From positions 349,072 to 413,071 of the forward strand of contig NZ_JAGKTC010000002.1 of assembly GCF_017939625.1 (NCBI RefSeq): a DNA stretch of 64,000 bases. Reading direction: 5' to 3'. Within the stretch, counting starts at the first letter, position 1. Each line of letters opens with the position of its first letter. Source of the DNA: Pseudoxanthomonas helianthi. GTDB taxonomy: Bacteria > Pseudomonadota > Gammaproteobacteria > Xanthomonadales > Xanthomonadaceae. The position numbers and the translations under genes are program-made. The notes below the pieces were generated by a model, which saw nothing but the letters and a program-made list of their open reading frames with translations, ran no database searches and was not told the origin of the DNA. Positions 16,788 to 25,507 of the stretch are shown here, in pieces.

Positions 16788-17515
16788 AGATCGCCGAAGC
16801 GCGCCTGCAATGCGGCGATGGCGGCCAGTCCAGCGGTTTCGGTGCGCAAGACGCGCGGGCCGAGGCGCAGGCCGCTGAAGCCCGCCATGCGCAGCAGTTC
16901 GCGGTCGCGCGGCGACCAGCCGCCCTCCGGGCCGATGGCGATGGTCACGGACGCCGGGGAAGGCGCGGACAGGGAAGCCAGCGCATGTTCGCCCTCCGGA
17001 TCGAGGGTCAGTTTCAGCGTCGTGTCGACCTTGCGCGCGGCATCGGCGAGTGCGGCCGGAGCGGCGACCGCCGGCACCGTCGCGCGTCCGCTCTGCTCGC
17101 AGGCGGAAACGACGACGCTGCGCCAATGGGCGACGCGTTTTTCCGCGCGTTCGGCGTCCAGCTTCACTTCGCTGCGTTCCGAATTCACCGGCACGATGGC
17201 GGACACGCCCAGCTCGGTCGCCTTCTGCAGGATCAGGTCCATCTTTTCGCCGCGCGCCACGCCCTGCAGCAGGACGATGCGCAGCGGCGATTCGTTTGCG
17301 ACGGCCGCCGAGGCGGAAACCTCGGCAACGACCTCGCGCTTGCCGACCGCGACCAGGGTCGCCGGGTGATCGCGGCCATCGCCATTGAACAGCACGCAGG
17401 CGTCGCCTTCGCGCAGGCGCAGCACGCGGGTCAGGTGCGCCGCCGCGGATTCCGGCAAGACGATGCGCGTGCCCGGTTTCAAGGGCACTTCGACGAAGCA
17501 GCGGGTCAGGCGCAT
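16784..17515 (-). CDS. rsmE: 16S rRNA m3U1498 methyltransferase RsmE
   Basis: The 243-residue SPOUT-class methyltransferase makes N3-methyluridine 1498 in 16S rRNA using SAM. The N-terminal PUA-like domain (MRLTRCFV through LFNGDG) precedes the knotted SPOUT domain, with KMDLILQKATELG, the SAM-binding loop IAIGPEGGW and the C-terminal LGPRVLRTETA motif. The open frame runs further upstream through a repeat, but the ATG at 17515 is the homologous start. The stop codon is supplied by the palindrome at 16761-16787. Confidence 0.93.
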   Translation of the reverse strand: MRLTRCFVEVPLKPGTRIVLPESAAAHLTRVLRLREGDACVLFNGDGRDHPATLVAVGKREVVAEVSASAAVANESPLRIVLLQGVARGEKMDLILQKATELGVSAIVPVNSERSEVKLDAERAEKRVAHWRSVVVSACEQSGRATVPAVAAPAALADAARKVDTTLKLTLDPEGEHALASLSAPSPASVTIAIGPEGGWSPRDRELLRMAGFSGLRLGPRVLRTETAGLAAIAALQARFGDL

Positions 17516-17544
17516 ATGCCATCCCCAGGAAAAGGGGCGTGGAA

Positions 17545-17670
17545 TACCCCTCTTTGAAAAAGGGGGGCAGGGGGGATTTGCTTCTGCACTGAACGCAACA
17601 GCCAAGGCAAAAGCAAATCCCCCGGTCCGCTGCGCGGCCCACCCCCTTTTTCAAAGGGGGCAACAGCAAG
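17545..17670. repeat. Dispersed inverted repeat upstream of rsmE
   Basis: The left arm (17547-17583) holds CCCCTCTTTGAAAAAGGGGGG and the run to GGATTTGCTT. The right arm (17611-17660) is its reverse complement from AAGCAAATCCCCC to CCCTTTTTCAAAGGGGG, with an extra 15 or so bases in the middle. This G-run/C-run element fills the space between rsmE and bioA. Similar elements are widespread between genes in this bacterial family (from memory). It may form a long hairpin ending bioA transcription. Confidence 0.7.
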
Positions 17671-17693
17671 GCCGGAATCGCAGGTTGGCGGGA

Positions 17694-19097
17694 TCATGCG
17701 GTGGCTTCCTCGATCGCCGCGGCCGTGGTGTCCGCCAGCAGCGCCAGTTGCGCGTCGTCGATGCAGTACGGCGGCATCCAGTACAGCACGTCGCCGAGCG
17801 GGCGCAGCACCACGCCGCGCGCCAGCGCCGCGCGGTAGGCCCGCAGGCCGACACGCGAAGCCGAATCGAACGGCGTTGCCTTTTCCCCGTCGCGCGTGAG
17901 TTCGAAGGCGGCGATCATCCCGGCCTGGCGCACGTTGGCGACGTGCCGGTGCGCACCCACCTGTGTCGCCAGCGCACCCATCTTCCGGGCGGTGTCGCGA
18001 TTGCGCGCGAGCACGTCGTCGGATTCGAAGATCGACAGCGAAGCCAGCGCCGCAGCGCAGGCCAGCGGATTACCGGTGTAGCTGTGCGAATGCAGGAAGG
18101 CGCGTTCGCGCGAATCGTCGAGGAAGCCGTCGTACAGCACCTGTGTCGCCAGCACCGCGGCCAGCGGCATGAAACCGCCGGTCAGGCCCTTCGACAGGCA
18201 CAGCAGGTCCGGCTGCACGCCGCTCTGCTCGCACGCGAACATCGTGCCGGTGCGGCCGAAGCCGACCGCGATCTCGTCGGCGATCAGGAACACGCCATGC
18301 GCATCGCACAGTTCGCGCACGCGGCGCAGGTAGGCGGGGTGGTGCATGCGCATGCCGCCGGCGCATTGCACGCGCGGTTCCAGGATCAGCGCGCAGACTT
18401 CGCCGGCATGGCGGTCGAACAGGTCGGCCAGCCCGTCGGCGGCGCGCAACGCGCAAGCCTCGTCGCTTTCGCCGGCGCGCGCCAGGTAGGCATCCGGCGA
18501 CGGCGCGAACAGCGCTTCGGCCAGCAGCGGCGCGTACACGCGGCGGTACAGGGGGATGTCGCCGACCGATAGCGCGCCAATGGTTTCGCCGTGGTAGCCG
18601 TTTTCCAGCGCGATGAATTTCGTGCGCCGGTCCTCGCCGCGGTTGCGGAACCAGTGGAAGGCCATCTTCAGCGCGACCTCGACCCCAGCCGAGCCGTTGT
18701 CGGCGTAGAACACCTTGGCCAGCGGTGCACGGCCCGGCTGGCGGGGGGCGATGGCCAGCAATTTCTCGGCCAGTTCCACCGCTGGCGCATGGCTGAAGCC
18801 GGCCAGGATCACCTGTTCCAGGGTCTGCGCCTGCCGCGCGATGGCCGCGGCGATGCGCGGCTCGGCGTGGCCGAACAGGTTGGTCCACCAGCTGCTGACC
18901 GCATCCAGGTAGCGGCGCCCGTCGTAACCGTGCAGCCACGCGCCGTCGCCGCGTTCGATGGGCACCAGCGGCAGGGTGTCGGGGTGTTCGCGCATCTGCG
19001 TGCAGGGGTGCCACAGCACGGCCAGGTCGCGCATGCGCCACGCATCCGCGACGCCGGCCTCTGCTACGATTCGAGGCGCATGTTCTTCCGTTCGCAT
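17694..19097 (-). CDS. bioA: Adenosylmethionine-8-amino-7-oxononanoate transaminase
   Basis: This PLP-dependent class III aminotransferase makes 7,8-diaminopelargonate in biotin synthesis, with SAM as amino donor. The 467 residues show the BioA hallmarks WHPCTQM, SSWWTNLFGH, NGSAGVEVALKMA, the PLP-binding Asp in LIADEIAVGFGRTG and the Schiff-base Lys in LSKGLTGGFMP. The start is uncertain: ATG 19097 gives a 21-residue extension before the conserved RDLAVLWHP, and ATG 19034 would remove it. A TACGAT -10-like box for the divergent nudE lies inside this extension, which favours the shorter form. No other bio genes are in the window. Confidence 0.9.
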   Translation of the reverse strand: MRTEEHAPRIVAEAGVADAWRMRDLAVLWHPCTQMREHPDTLPLVPIERGDGAWLHGYDGRRYLDAVSSWWTNLFGHAEPRIAAAIARQAQTLEQVILAGFSHAPAVELAEKLLAIAPRQPGRAPLAKVFYADNGSAGVEVALKMAFHWFRNRGEDRRTKFIALENGYHGETIGALSVGDIPLYRRVYAPLLAEALFAPSPDAYLARAGESDEACALRAADGLADLFDRHAGEVCALILEPRVQCAGGMRMHHPAYLRRVRELCDAHGVFLIADEIAVGFGRTGTMFACEQSGVQPDLLCLSKGLTGGFMPLAAVLATQVLYDGFLDDSRERAFLHSHSYTGNPLACAAALASLSIFESDDVLARNRDTARKMGALATQVGAHRHVANVRQAGMIAAFELTRDGEKATPFDSASRVGLRAYRAALARGVVLRPLGDVLYWMPPYCIDDAQLALLADTTAAAIEEATA

Positions 19098-19144
19098 CCC
19101 CCCATGATATCGGCCGCGTGCCGCCGCCGCACCGGCAGGCGCGC

Positions 19145-19690
19145 ATGAGCCGCACCCCGCCGATCATCCACGGCACCCGCCGGCGTGCAGAAGACCGCAA
19201 TGTCGAAGAACTCGACCTGGAGTTCAGCAACGGCGAGCGCCGCCTGTACCACCGCCTGGTCGCCGGCGGCCATGGCGCAGTGGTGGTGGTGCCGATGCTC
19301 GACGACGACACCGTGCTGCTGGTGCGCGAATACGCGGCGGGCACGTTGCGCTACGAGCTGGGGTTGGTGAAAGGCCGCATCGATGCCGGCGAAACGCCCG
19401 AGCAGGCGGCCGACCGCGAGCTGAAGGAAGAAGCCGGTTATGGCGCGCGTCGCCTCGACGTGCTGCGCGCGCTGACCCTCAACCCGACCTACATGAGCCA
19501 CCAGTCGTGGCTGGTGCTGGCGCGCGACCTGTATCCCGAGCGACTGGTCGGCGACGAGCCGGAAGAACTCGAGGTAGTGCCATGGAAGCTCGACAGGCTG
19601 GATGAACTGATGCTGCTGGACGATTTTTCCGAAGGCCGCTCGCTGGCCGCGCTGTTCATCGCCCGCGAATGGCTGGGGAAGCAGGCATGA
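19145..19690 (+). CDS. nudE: ADP-compound Nudix hydrolase NudE
   Basis: It hydrolyses ADP-linked compounds such as ADP-ribose, Ap3A and NADH. In its 181 residues the Nudix box is complete from Gly77 to Tyr99: GRIDAGE, then RELKEEAGY with the metal-binding glutamates Glu92, Glu95 and Glu96. The sequence before it (VVVVPMLDDDTVLLVREY) is the NudE/ADP-ribose pyrophosphatase type. It is divergent from bioA and coupled to cysQ by an ATGA overlap, a pairing also found in other gammaproteobacteria. Confidence 0.9.
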   Translation: MSRTPPIIHGTRRRAEDRNVEELDLEFSNGERRLYHRLVAGGHGAVVVVPMLDDDTVLLVREYAAGTLRYELGLVKGRIDAGETPEQAADRELKEEAGYGARRLDVLRALTLNPTYMSHQSWLVLARDLYPERLVGDEPEELEVVPWKLDRLDELMLLDDFSEGRSLAALFIAREWLGKQA

Positions 19691-20481
19691 TCCGCGTCGA
19701 CGAAACCCTGCGCGAAGCGGCGATCGGCATCGCCCGCGCCGCCGGCGACGCGATCCTGCAGGTGTATGCGCAGGCTTTCGACGTCGAACACAAAGCCGAC
19801 GCCAGTCCGCTGACCCAGGCCGACCTGGCGTCGCACCGGATCATCGTCGATGGCCTGCTGGCATTGACGCCGCAGTGGCCGGTGTTGTCGGAAGAGGCGT
19901 CGGACATTCCATGGATCGCACGGCGCGAATGGTCGACCTACTGGCTGGTCGATCCGCTCGACGGCACCCGCGAATTCGTCAAGCGCAACGGCGAGTTCAC
20001 CGTGAACATCGCCCTGATCCACGGACACCGTCCGGTATTCGGCGTGGTGCAGGCGCCGGTCGGCGGTGCGTTGTGGCACGCGACGCAGGGTGGCGGTGCG
20101 TTCCGCCGCGATGGCGATGCCGAAGTCGCGCTGCAGACGCGCCGGCCGGCGCTGTCGCCGTTGCGGGTGGCCGCCAGCCGGTCGCATCGCGACCTGCGCA
20201 CCGAAAGCGTGCTGGCGCGGATGGGCGATACCGAAATCGTCGGGCTGGGTTCGTCGTTGAAGTTCTGCCGGATCGCCGAGGGCGGGCTGGATGTGTATCC
20301 GCGCTTCGGGCCGACTTCGGAGTGGGATACGGCGGCGGCGCAGTGCGTGCTGGAGGCGGCGGGCGGGGCGTTGTTGGCGCCGGATGGGCGGGCGTTCGAA
20401 TACAACCGGCGGGAGACGTTGTTGAACGGCGATTTCATCGCCTTGGGCGATCCGGCGTTGCCGTGGAGGGATTGGCTTTGA
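19687..20481 (+). CDS. cysQ: 3'(2'),5'-bisphosphate nucleotidase CysQ
   Basis: It removes the 3'-phosphate from PAP, a by-product of sulfate assimilation that would otherwise inhibit PAPS-using enzymes. The 264 residues belong to the inositol-monophosphatase fold, with metal-binding Glu in LSEEASD and the signature DPLDGTREF followed by GEFTVNIAL; the second signature is in TSEWDTAAAQCVLEAAGG. The start is the ATG overlapping the nudE stop. Confidence 0.93.
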   Translation: MIRVDETLREAAIGIARAAGDAILQVYAQAFDVEHKADASPLTQADLASHRIIVDGLLALTPQWPVLSEEASDIPWIARREWSTYWLVDPLDGTREFVKRNGEFTVNIALIHGHRPVFGVVQAPVGGALWHATQGGGAFRRDGDAEVALQTRRPALSPLRVAASRSHRDLRTESVLARMGDTEIVGLGSSLKFCRIAEGGLDVYPRFGPTSEWDTAAAQCVLEAAGGALLAPDGRAFEYNRRETLLNGDFIALGDPALPWRDWL

Positions 20482-20845
20482 AAACCCTTTCCCCGTTTGC
20501 GGGGAAGGTGCCGAAGGCGATTGGGGGCGAGCCGGAGTCGATGCAATTCCGCTGCGATGTTGTGGCGAGTACAGGTAAGCAGAAGCATTTCGCGCTGACG
20601 CGCGAGTCACTTTCTTTGCTTGTGCAAAGAAAGTAACCAAAGAAACACACCCGCGGCACGCCCTTCGCTTCGCGAAGGGTTCGCCATCGAGGCGGGAATT
20701 TTCGGAAGCAGCATCCTGCTGCTCCGAAAACGGCGCACATCCCTGTGCGCCGCCCCTGCGGGGTTTATCCGCCTCGATGGCCGTGCCTCAAGGGACCGAC
20801 GATCAAAAGCTGGACCAAACCCCCCAACAGCCAGTTTCGAATCCG
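20482..20845. repeat. 364-base intergenic region built of dispersed palindromes
   Basis: No gene is supported. At 20485-20509 there is a CCCTTTCCCCG...CGGGGAAGG hairpin. At 20609-20634 an 11-bp stem ACTTTCTTTGC/GCAAAGAAAGT closes a four-base loop. From 20655 to 20787 lies a nested multi-hairpin element: outer arms GGCACG/CGTGCC and GCCATCGAGGCGG/CCGCCTCGATGGC, with inner hairpins CCCTTCGC/GCGAAGGG and GGCGCACA/TGTGCGCC. The first two parts recur at 42588-42735. Confidence 0.75.
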
Positions 20846-21667
20846 ATGACCAACCCCAAAGCTTCCATTGACGATCTCCTCGCCATCATGTCCCGCCTGC
20901 GTGATCCGCAGGGTGGATGTCCGTGGGATTTGGAGCAGGACTTCTCCACCATCGCGCCGTACACGATCGAGGAGGCGTACGAAGTCGCCGATGCGATCGA
21001 CCGCGGGGACCTGGACGATCTGCAGGACGAACTCGGAGACCTGCTGTTGCAGGTGGTGTTCCATGCGCAGATGGCGCGGGAGCAGGGGGCGTTCGGTTTC
21101 GACGATGTGGTGGCGTCGATCTGCGACAAGATGCTGCGCCGGCATCCGCATGTGTTCGGCGATGCTTCGCGCGACGATGCGGCGGCGGTGGAGCGCAGTT
21201 GGCATGCGATCAAGCAGGCCGAGCGCGCAGCGGCGGGCGATGTCGACGATTCGGCGCTGGCCGGCATCGCGCGGGGATTGCCGGAGTGGCAGCGCGCGAC
21301 CAAGCTGCAGTCGCGTGCGGCCAAGACCGGTTTCGACTGGCCGGGGCCGGAGCCGGTGATCGCCAAATTGCACGAGGAAATCGACGAAGTGCGGGCCGAA
21401 TTCGCCAAGGGCGACGTGGCGGCGAACCATGCGCGGCTGCAGGACGAGATCGGCGATCTGCTGTTCGTTGCCGCCAACCTGGCGCGGCATGCGAGGGTCG
21501 ATGTCGGCGCGGCGTTGCGCCATGCCAACCACAAGTTCGAACGGCGTTTCCGGGCGATGGAACGGCTGGCGCACGCCGACGGCGTGCGCCTGGCCGGACT
21601 CCCGCTGGATGCGCAGGAGGCTTACTGGGTCCGCGCCAAGGGCGAGGAAGCCGACGCTCAGAAGTAG
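20846..21667 (+). CDS. mazG: Nucleoside triphosphate pyrophosphohydrolase MazG
   Basis: It hydrolyses NTPs and dNTPs to monophosphate and pyrophosphate, limiting misincorporation and (p)ppGpp-related stress. The 273 residues (E. coli 263) hold two MazG domains, each with the metal-binding pattern: EEAYEVADA with DELGDLLLQ near 38-70, and EEIDEVRAE with DEIGDLLFV near 176-212. GGCPWDLEQ is the family N-terminal signature. The frame is open from 20777, but that stretch lies in repeat DNA, so the ATG at 20846 is preferred. The 3' end overlaps the convergent DUF4242 gene by 10 bases. Confidence 0.93.
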   Translation: MTNPKASIDDLLAIMSRLRDPQGGCPWDLEQDFSTIAPYTIEEAYEVADAIDRGDLDDLQDELGDLLLQVVFHAQMAREQGAFGFDDVVASICDKMLRRHPHVFGDASRDDAAAVERSWHAIKQAERAAAGDVDDSALAGIARGLPEWQRATKLQSRAAKTGFDWPGPEPVIAKLHEEIDEVRAEFAKGDVAANHARLQDEIGDLLFVAANLARHARVDVGAALRHANHKFERRFRAMERLAHADGVRLAGLPLDAQEAYWVRAKGEEADAQK

Positions 21668-21930
21668 AAGTACGGATCCAGCACGCGCACTTCGGTGATC
21701 TGGTTCACCGGCAGGCTGGTCAGTCCGGCCGCGCGGCGGATCGCCTCGGGCGACGGACCGTCGTAGACGCAGAAGGTCTTCTTCTTGTCGTCGCTGACGT
21801 AGGAATGGACCCAGGTGACGCCCTCGGTGGCGTTGGCGTCGACGACGCCCAGGCATGAGCTTGCGCCGTTGCGGTCGCAGGGAATCTGCAGGCCGGTCGG
21901 GAATTCGCGTTCGATGATGAAGCGGGGCAT
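21658..21930 (-). CDS. DUF4242-type small protein (cytoplasmic form)
   Basis: The 90-residue protein has no signal peptide. It opens MPRFIIEREFP and has SYVSDDKKKTFCVYDGPSPEAIRRAA, typical of DUF4242 (ferredoxin-like alpha/beta sandwich, function unknown). The neighbouring minus-strand gene encodes a secreted paralogue with the same core, so the pair arose by duplication or they work in two compartments. A GGAGAA ribosome-binding site precedes the ATG. Confidence 0.75.
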   Translation of the reverse strand: MPRFIIEREFPTGLQIPCDRNGASSCLGVVDANATEGVTWVHSYVSDDKKKTFCVYDGPSPEAIRRAAGLTSLPVNQITEVRVLDPYFYF

Positions 21931-21996
21931 GGCTTGGTTCTCCGTAGGAAGGAATCGTCGGGATGGCCGCGCGGAGTCGCCCGCGCGGCCGGAGGG

Positions 21997-22335
21997 TCAC
22001 TCGGCTTCGAGCGTCACCGGCATTTCGGCGATGGAATCCACCGTCATGTGGTTCGCCTTGGCCGCTTCGCGGATCGCCGCCTCGCTGGGACCTTCGTAGA
22101 TGCACACGGTCTTGGTCCGGTCGGCGTTGGCGTAGGACTTGACCCAGCGCACGCCGTAGCGGGCATTGGTCTCGTTGACCGCGGCCTTGGTCTTGGCGTC
22201 CAGGTGGTCCAGCGCGCCCTTGGGGAAGGTGCGTTCGATGACGTAGCGATGCTGCTGCGGCGCGGTGGTGACCACAGCCGCGATGGCGCTGCCGCTCCAG
22301 GCGAGCAGGGCGACGAGGAGGAGGAGGGGTTTCAT
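21997..22335 (-). CDS. DUF4242-type small protein (secreted form)
   Basis: The 112-residue precursor has an N-terminal signal peptide ending near residue 19 (GSAIA-A). The mature part matches the neighbour: RYVIERTFP, WVKSYANADRTKTVCIYEGPSEAAIREAA. Each has a Cys in the same strand (TVCIY and TFCVY). AAGGAA lies eight bases before the ATG. It is upstream of the cytoplasmic paralogue with 66 bases between them, so one transcript is likely. Function unknown. Confidence 0.75.
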   Translation of the reverse strand: MKPLLLLVALLAWSGSAIAAVVTTAPQQHRYVIERTFPKGALDHLDAKTKAAVNETNARYGVRWVKSYANADRTKTVCIYEGPSEAAIREAAKANHMTVDSIAEMPVTLEAE

Positions 22336-22720
22336 GGGAGTTCCTTTGCTTGATCGACGCAGCAGGATTGCTGCGAGGGAAAGCTTAGGAATCGCGCCGC
22401 GCCAGCACCTCGGCGGGTTTGCCCAGATTGCCCGGTGGCGTCGCCTATTTTTGGGCATCCGGATTCCAGCGTGGAATGGGATAGCGATCCCCTCTCCCCG
22501 CATGCGGGGAGAGGGTGCCGGAGGCGGGTGAGGGTCAGCCCGGAGCTGCTGTCGTTTCCCAAGCCAGGTCATATCGAGTGCGGGGAGATTCGGGTCTTTC
22601 GCACTCGAATTCCCGTCGCCGCCCAAAGCGCATCGGCTCCGGGGCGCCCCCTCATCCGGCCTGTCGGCCACCTTCTCCCCGCACGCGGGGAGAAGGAAAT
22701 CCGCGACAGAATCCGGGGGC
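22336..22720. repeat. 385-base intergenic region with two related palindromes
   Basis: No gene is supported. CCCCTCTCCCCG/CGGGGAGAGGG forms a hairpin at 22489-22515, and CCTTCTCCCCG/CGGGGAGAAGG a second at 22671-22696. They face each other: the first is followed by GGTGCCGGAGGCGGGTGAGGG and the second is preceded by the degenerate reverse complement. They match the pair at 31957-32091 and the hairpins at 20485 and 42588, so this is one dispersed family. The region separates the DUF4242 pair from the LuxR-type regulator. Confidence 0.7.
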
Positions 22721-25318
22721 CTATTTTTCGCCGGCCAGCCCGGCCGCATGCGCGGCGGCGATGGCTTCGGCGCGGGTGCCGACGCCGAGCTTGGCGAAGA
22801 CCGCGGCCAGGTGATGGTCCACGGTGCGCACCGAACGGTGCAGGCGTTCGGCGATCTGCGCGTTGCGCAGTCCGTTGCACAGCAGGACCAGGACCTCCAG
22901 CTCGCGCGATGTCAGGCCGTGCGGATTGGCCTGGGTGGATGCGCGCACGCCGCGCGGCAGGCCGCGCACGCCGGCGGCCTGCAACTGTCGGCGCAGGCGT
23001 TCGGCGTCAGCACGTGCGCCCAGGCGTTCGAAGGTCGCCAGCGCTTCGCATTGCGCGTCGCTGTCGCCGTCCGCCAGTGCGCGTGCGGCCTCGTAAGGGC
23101 ATTCGAGCGCTTGCCAGGCGTCTGCGGCTTCGCGCCAGCGGCCGGCGAACTGCAGGGCGTAGGGCGCAGGCCACGGCAGTTCGTCCTCGAACGCGGCCCC
23201 TGCGCGCCATCGCCAATAGGCGACTTCGCCGCTGATCCAGCGCATGTAGGTGCTTTGCGATGCCAGCGGTCCGGCCAGGCGCACGGCCTGGGCGATGGCG
23301 GCGATATCGCCTTCCAGCCAAGCCGCTTCGGCCAACGCGGCGGCGACCGGTCCCAGGCGGATCAGGCTGCCGGTGGGCAAGGCCAGTCGCAGTGCGTCCT
23401 CCAGGGACTGCCGGGCCGCGGGATCGCCGCGACGCGCGCGGATCCTGCCAAGCACGACGAGGGCGGGAATGCGGCTGATCGGCGCGACGCCAGGGGCATT
23501 GGCGATGGCTTCGGCCTGGTCGGCGGCGCGGTCCCAATCGCCGCGCCACATCAGGGTTTCCGCGCGATGCGCGGACATGTAGCGCGTCCAGGCGTCCAGG
23601 TCGTGCTGTTCGCAATAGGCGATGCCGAGTTCGAGGTAGTCGGTCGAGACCTTATTGTCGTGCGCCGCCAGGCCGGCGTAGTACGACAGGTTGGTATAGG
23701 CCCTCGCGGCGTGTTCGTCGAAGCCGTTTTCGAGGGCCAGGGCCAGGCTGCGCTCCAGGATCCCGCGCCCGGCCGGGTCGTCGGCATTGAGCATCGCCGA
23801 ACCGAGGTTGTTCAGCGCATGCACTTCGATGTCGCGGTCGCCGAGCTTGCGCGCCAGCGCAAGCGCGCGCTGCGACCATTCCTGCGCCTCGGCGGAACGG
23901 CCGGCGAGCATGTGCAGTTGCCCTCGGTTGCTGTAGGCCATCGCCAGCTCGCTGCCCGGCGGCAAGGGCTCCAGCACCGCGATGGCCCGCTCGCCATAGG
24001 CCTCGGCATCGTCGTTGCGCCCGTTGTACCAGGACAGTCGCGACAGCCAGCGCAGCGCATCGCCTTCGCGCAGGCCATTGCCGACATGGTGCCAGAGGCG
24101 TTGGGCGGCCAGGCGCGCATCGATCGCCTCGTCCAGCCGGTCGGTCACGTAGTTTTCGTAGGAAAGCGAATCCAGCAGGTGCGCGCGTTCCGCGTCGGCC
24201 AGGCCGCCGGCATGGGCCAATGCCGTGCGCAGATGCGCGGCGGCTTCCTTGTGCGCACCGCGCTGTTGCGCCTGTTGCGCCGCTTGCGGCGCCAGGCGCG
24301 TCACCGCGGCGGCGTCGCCGGCGCGCGCGGCATGGTGCGCGCGCCGCGCGAGCGACGCATCGGCACGCGGGTCGCTTTCCAGCGCTGCCAGCACGCGGGC
24401 GTGCAGGTCCTGGGCCAGCGTCGGCGGAAGCGAGGATTCGACCGCGACGCGCGCGAGTTCGTGGCGGAACGCAAGCGACTCGGCGGCAGCGACCAGAAGA
24501 CCGGAGTTGAGGCATTCCTCCAGCGTGTCCAGCCTGGGCGCGAGCAAGGCGTCCACCAGCCAGCGCTCGATGCGTGCCGGCACCAGCGAAGCGAGCCGCA
24601 CCACCGCCTGCGCTTCGTGCGACAGCCGCGCGTAGCGCGCCAGCACCAGGTCCTGCACGCCGCTGGGCACGCCTTCGACGCCGTGGCGCAGCACTTCGCT
24701 GACGAAAAAGGGATTGCCCTGGGTCAGCGCATGGATGCCGTCGGACGTGCGCAGCGCGTTGCGCGCCATCTCGTCGACCGCGGCCGCGGACAGGCGCGAC
24801 AAGGCCAATCGCGTGGTCGACGCATGCGGCAGGACGCCCATCACGCCACGCAGCGGATGCGCGGCGTCGACTTCGTCGTCGCGATAGCTGACCGCCAGCA
24901 GGCAGCGGGTCTGGCCGATGCGGCGGCCGACGAACTTCAGCAGGTCGAGCGTGGCTTCGTCGGCCCAGTGCGCATCCTCGACGACGAGCAACAGCGGACG
25001 CGTCGCCGCCTGCAGTTCGCCGAGCACGGACTGGAACAGGGCGATGCGCTCGGCCCCGCCCGACAGCAGCGCGCCGAAACCAGCATCGGCGCCGCGCGCG
25101 ATGTCGTGCAGCGGGGCCAGCGGGTGCGGGGTTTCCAGCGCATCGCAGGCGCCCCACCAGGTCGCGGCACCGGCACGTTCGCGCAGCGCGGTCAGCAGGC
25201 TGGTCTTGCCGATGCCGGCCTCGCCGCCGAGCAGGACGACATGCCCGGCGCCGTTGCCGGCGCCGTGCAGCAGGCCTTCGAGTTGCTCAAGCAAGGCGTC
25301 GCGTTCGACCAGTTTCAT
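22721..25318 (-). CDS. Large ATP-binding LuxR-family regulator (LAL type)
   Basis: The 865-residue protein begins with an AAA/STAND-type ATPase: Walker A GGEAGIGKTS at 31-40 and Walker B LLLVVEDAHWADE. A long alpha-helical TPR-like sensor region covers about residues 330-760. The C-terminal LuxR helix-turn-helix is LTSRELEVLVLLCNG, NAQIAERLHRSVRTVDHH (about 800-860). Such proteins (MalT-like) oligomerise and activate transcription when bound to ATP and an inducer. Neither inducer nor target is visible. It is monocistronic and divergent from the DUF962 gene; no tested binding site can be named. Confidence 0.85.
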   Translation of the reverse strand: MKLVERDALLEQLEGLLHGAGNGAGHVVLLGGEAGIGKTSLLTALRERAGAATWWGACDALETPHPLAPLHDIARGADAGFGALLSGGAERIALFQSVLGELQAATRPLLLVVEDAHWADEATLDLLKFVGRRIGQTRCLLAVSYRDDEVDAAHPLRGVMGVLPHASTTRLALSRLSAAAVDEMARNALRTSDGIHALTQGNPFFVSEVLRHGVEGVPSGVQDLVLARYARLSHEAQAVVRLASLVPARIERWLVDALLAPRLDTLEECLNSGLLVAAAESLAFRHELARVAVESSLPPTLAQDLHARVLAALESDPRADASLARRAHHAARAGDAAAVTRLAPQAAQQAQQRGAHKEAAAHLRTALAHAGGLADAERAHLLDSLSYENYVTDRLDEAIDARLAAQRLWHHVGNGLREGDALRWLSRLSWYNGRNDDAEAYGERAIAVLEPLPPGSELAMAYSNRGQLHMLAGRSAEAQEWSQRALALARKLGDRDIEVHALNNLGSAMLNADDPAGRGILERSLALALENGFDEHAARAYTNLSYYAGLAAHDNKVSTDYLELGIAYCEQHDLDAWTRYMSAHRAETLMWRGDWDRAADQAEAIANAPGVAPISRIPALVVLGRIRARRGDPAARQSLEDALRLALPTGSLIRLGPVAAALAEAAWLEGDIAAIAQAVRLAGPLASQSTYMRWISGEVAYWRWRAGAAFEDELPWPAPYALQFAGRWREAADAWQALECPYEAARALADGDSDAQCEALATFERLGARADAERLRRQLQAAGVRGLPRGVRASTQANPHGLTSRELEVLVLLCNGLRNAQIAERLHRSVRTVDHHLAAVFAKLGVGTRAEAIAAAHAAGLAGEK

Positions 25319-25507
25319 CGGAAGGAGGATGTCCTGCGCTCAAAGGGGCCGCGCCATCCGCCTGCCCATTCGTGATGAAACGCGGTCCGCTCGCGGTGCG
25401 GGACAAGTCCGCGCACCGGCAACGCCCGCCCATCGCGTTGAAGCGCGGTATGGCCGGGGGCAGAATCGCCGCGTCGGGCATGCGCGCCGACGCGACAGGA
25501 GCAGGGC

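Noticed and set aside
22748-25375. An 875-codon open frame on the plus strand
   Set aside because: Antisense shadow of the LuxR-type regulator, which has clear Walker and HTH motifs on the other strand.
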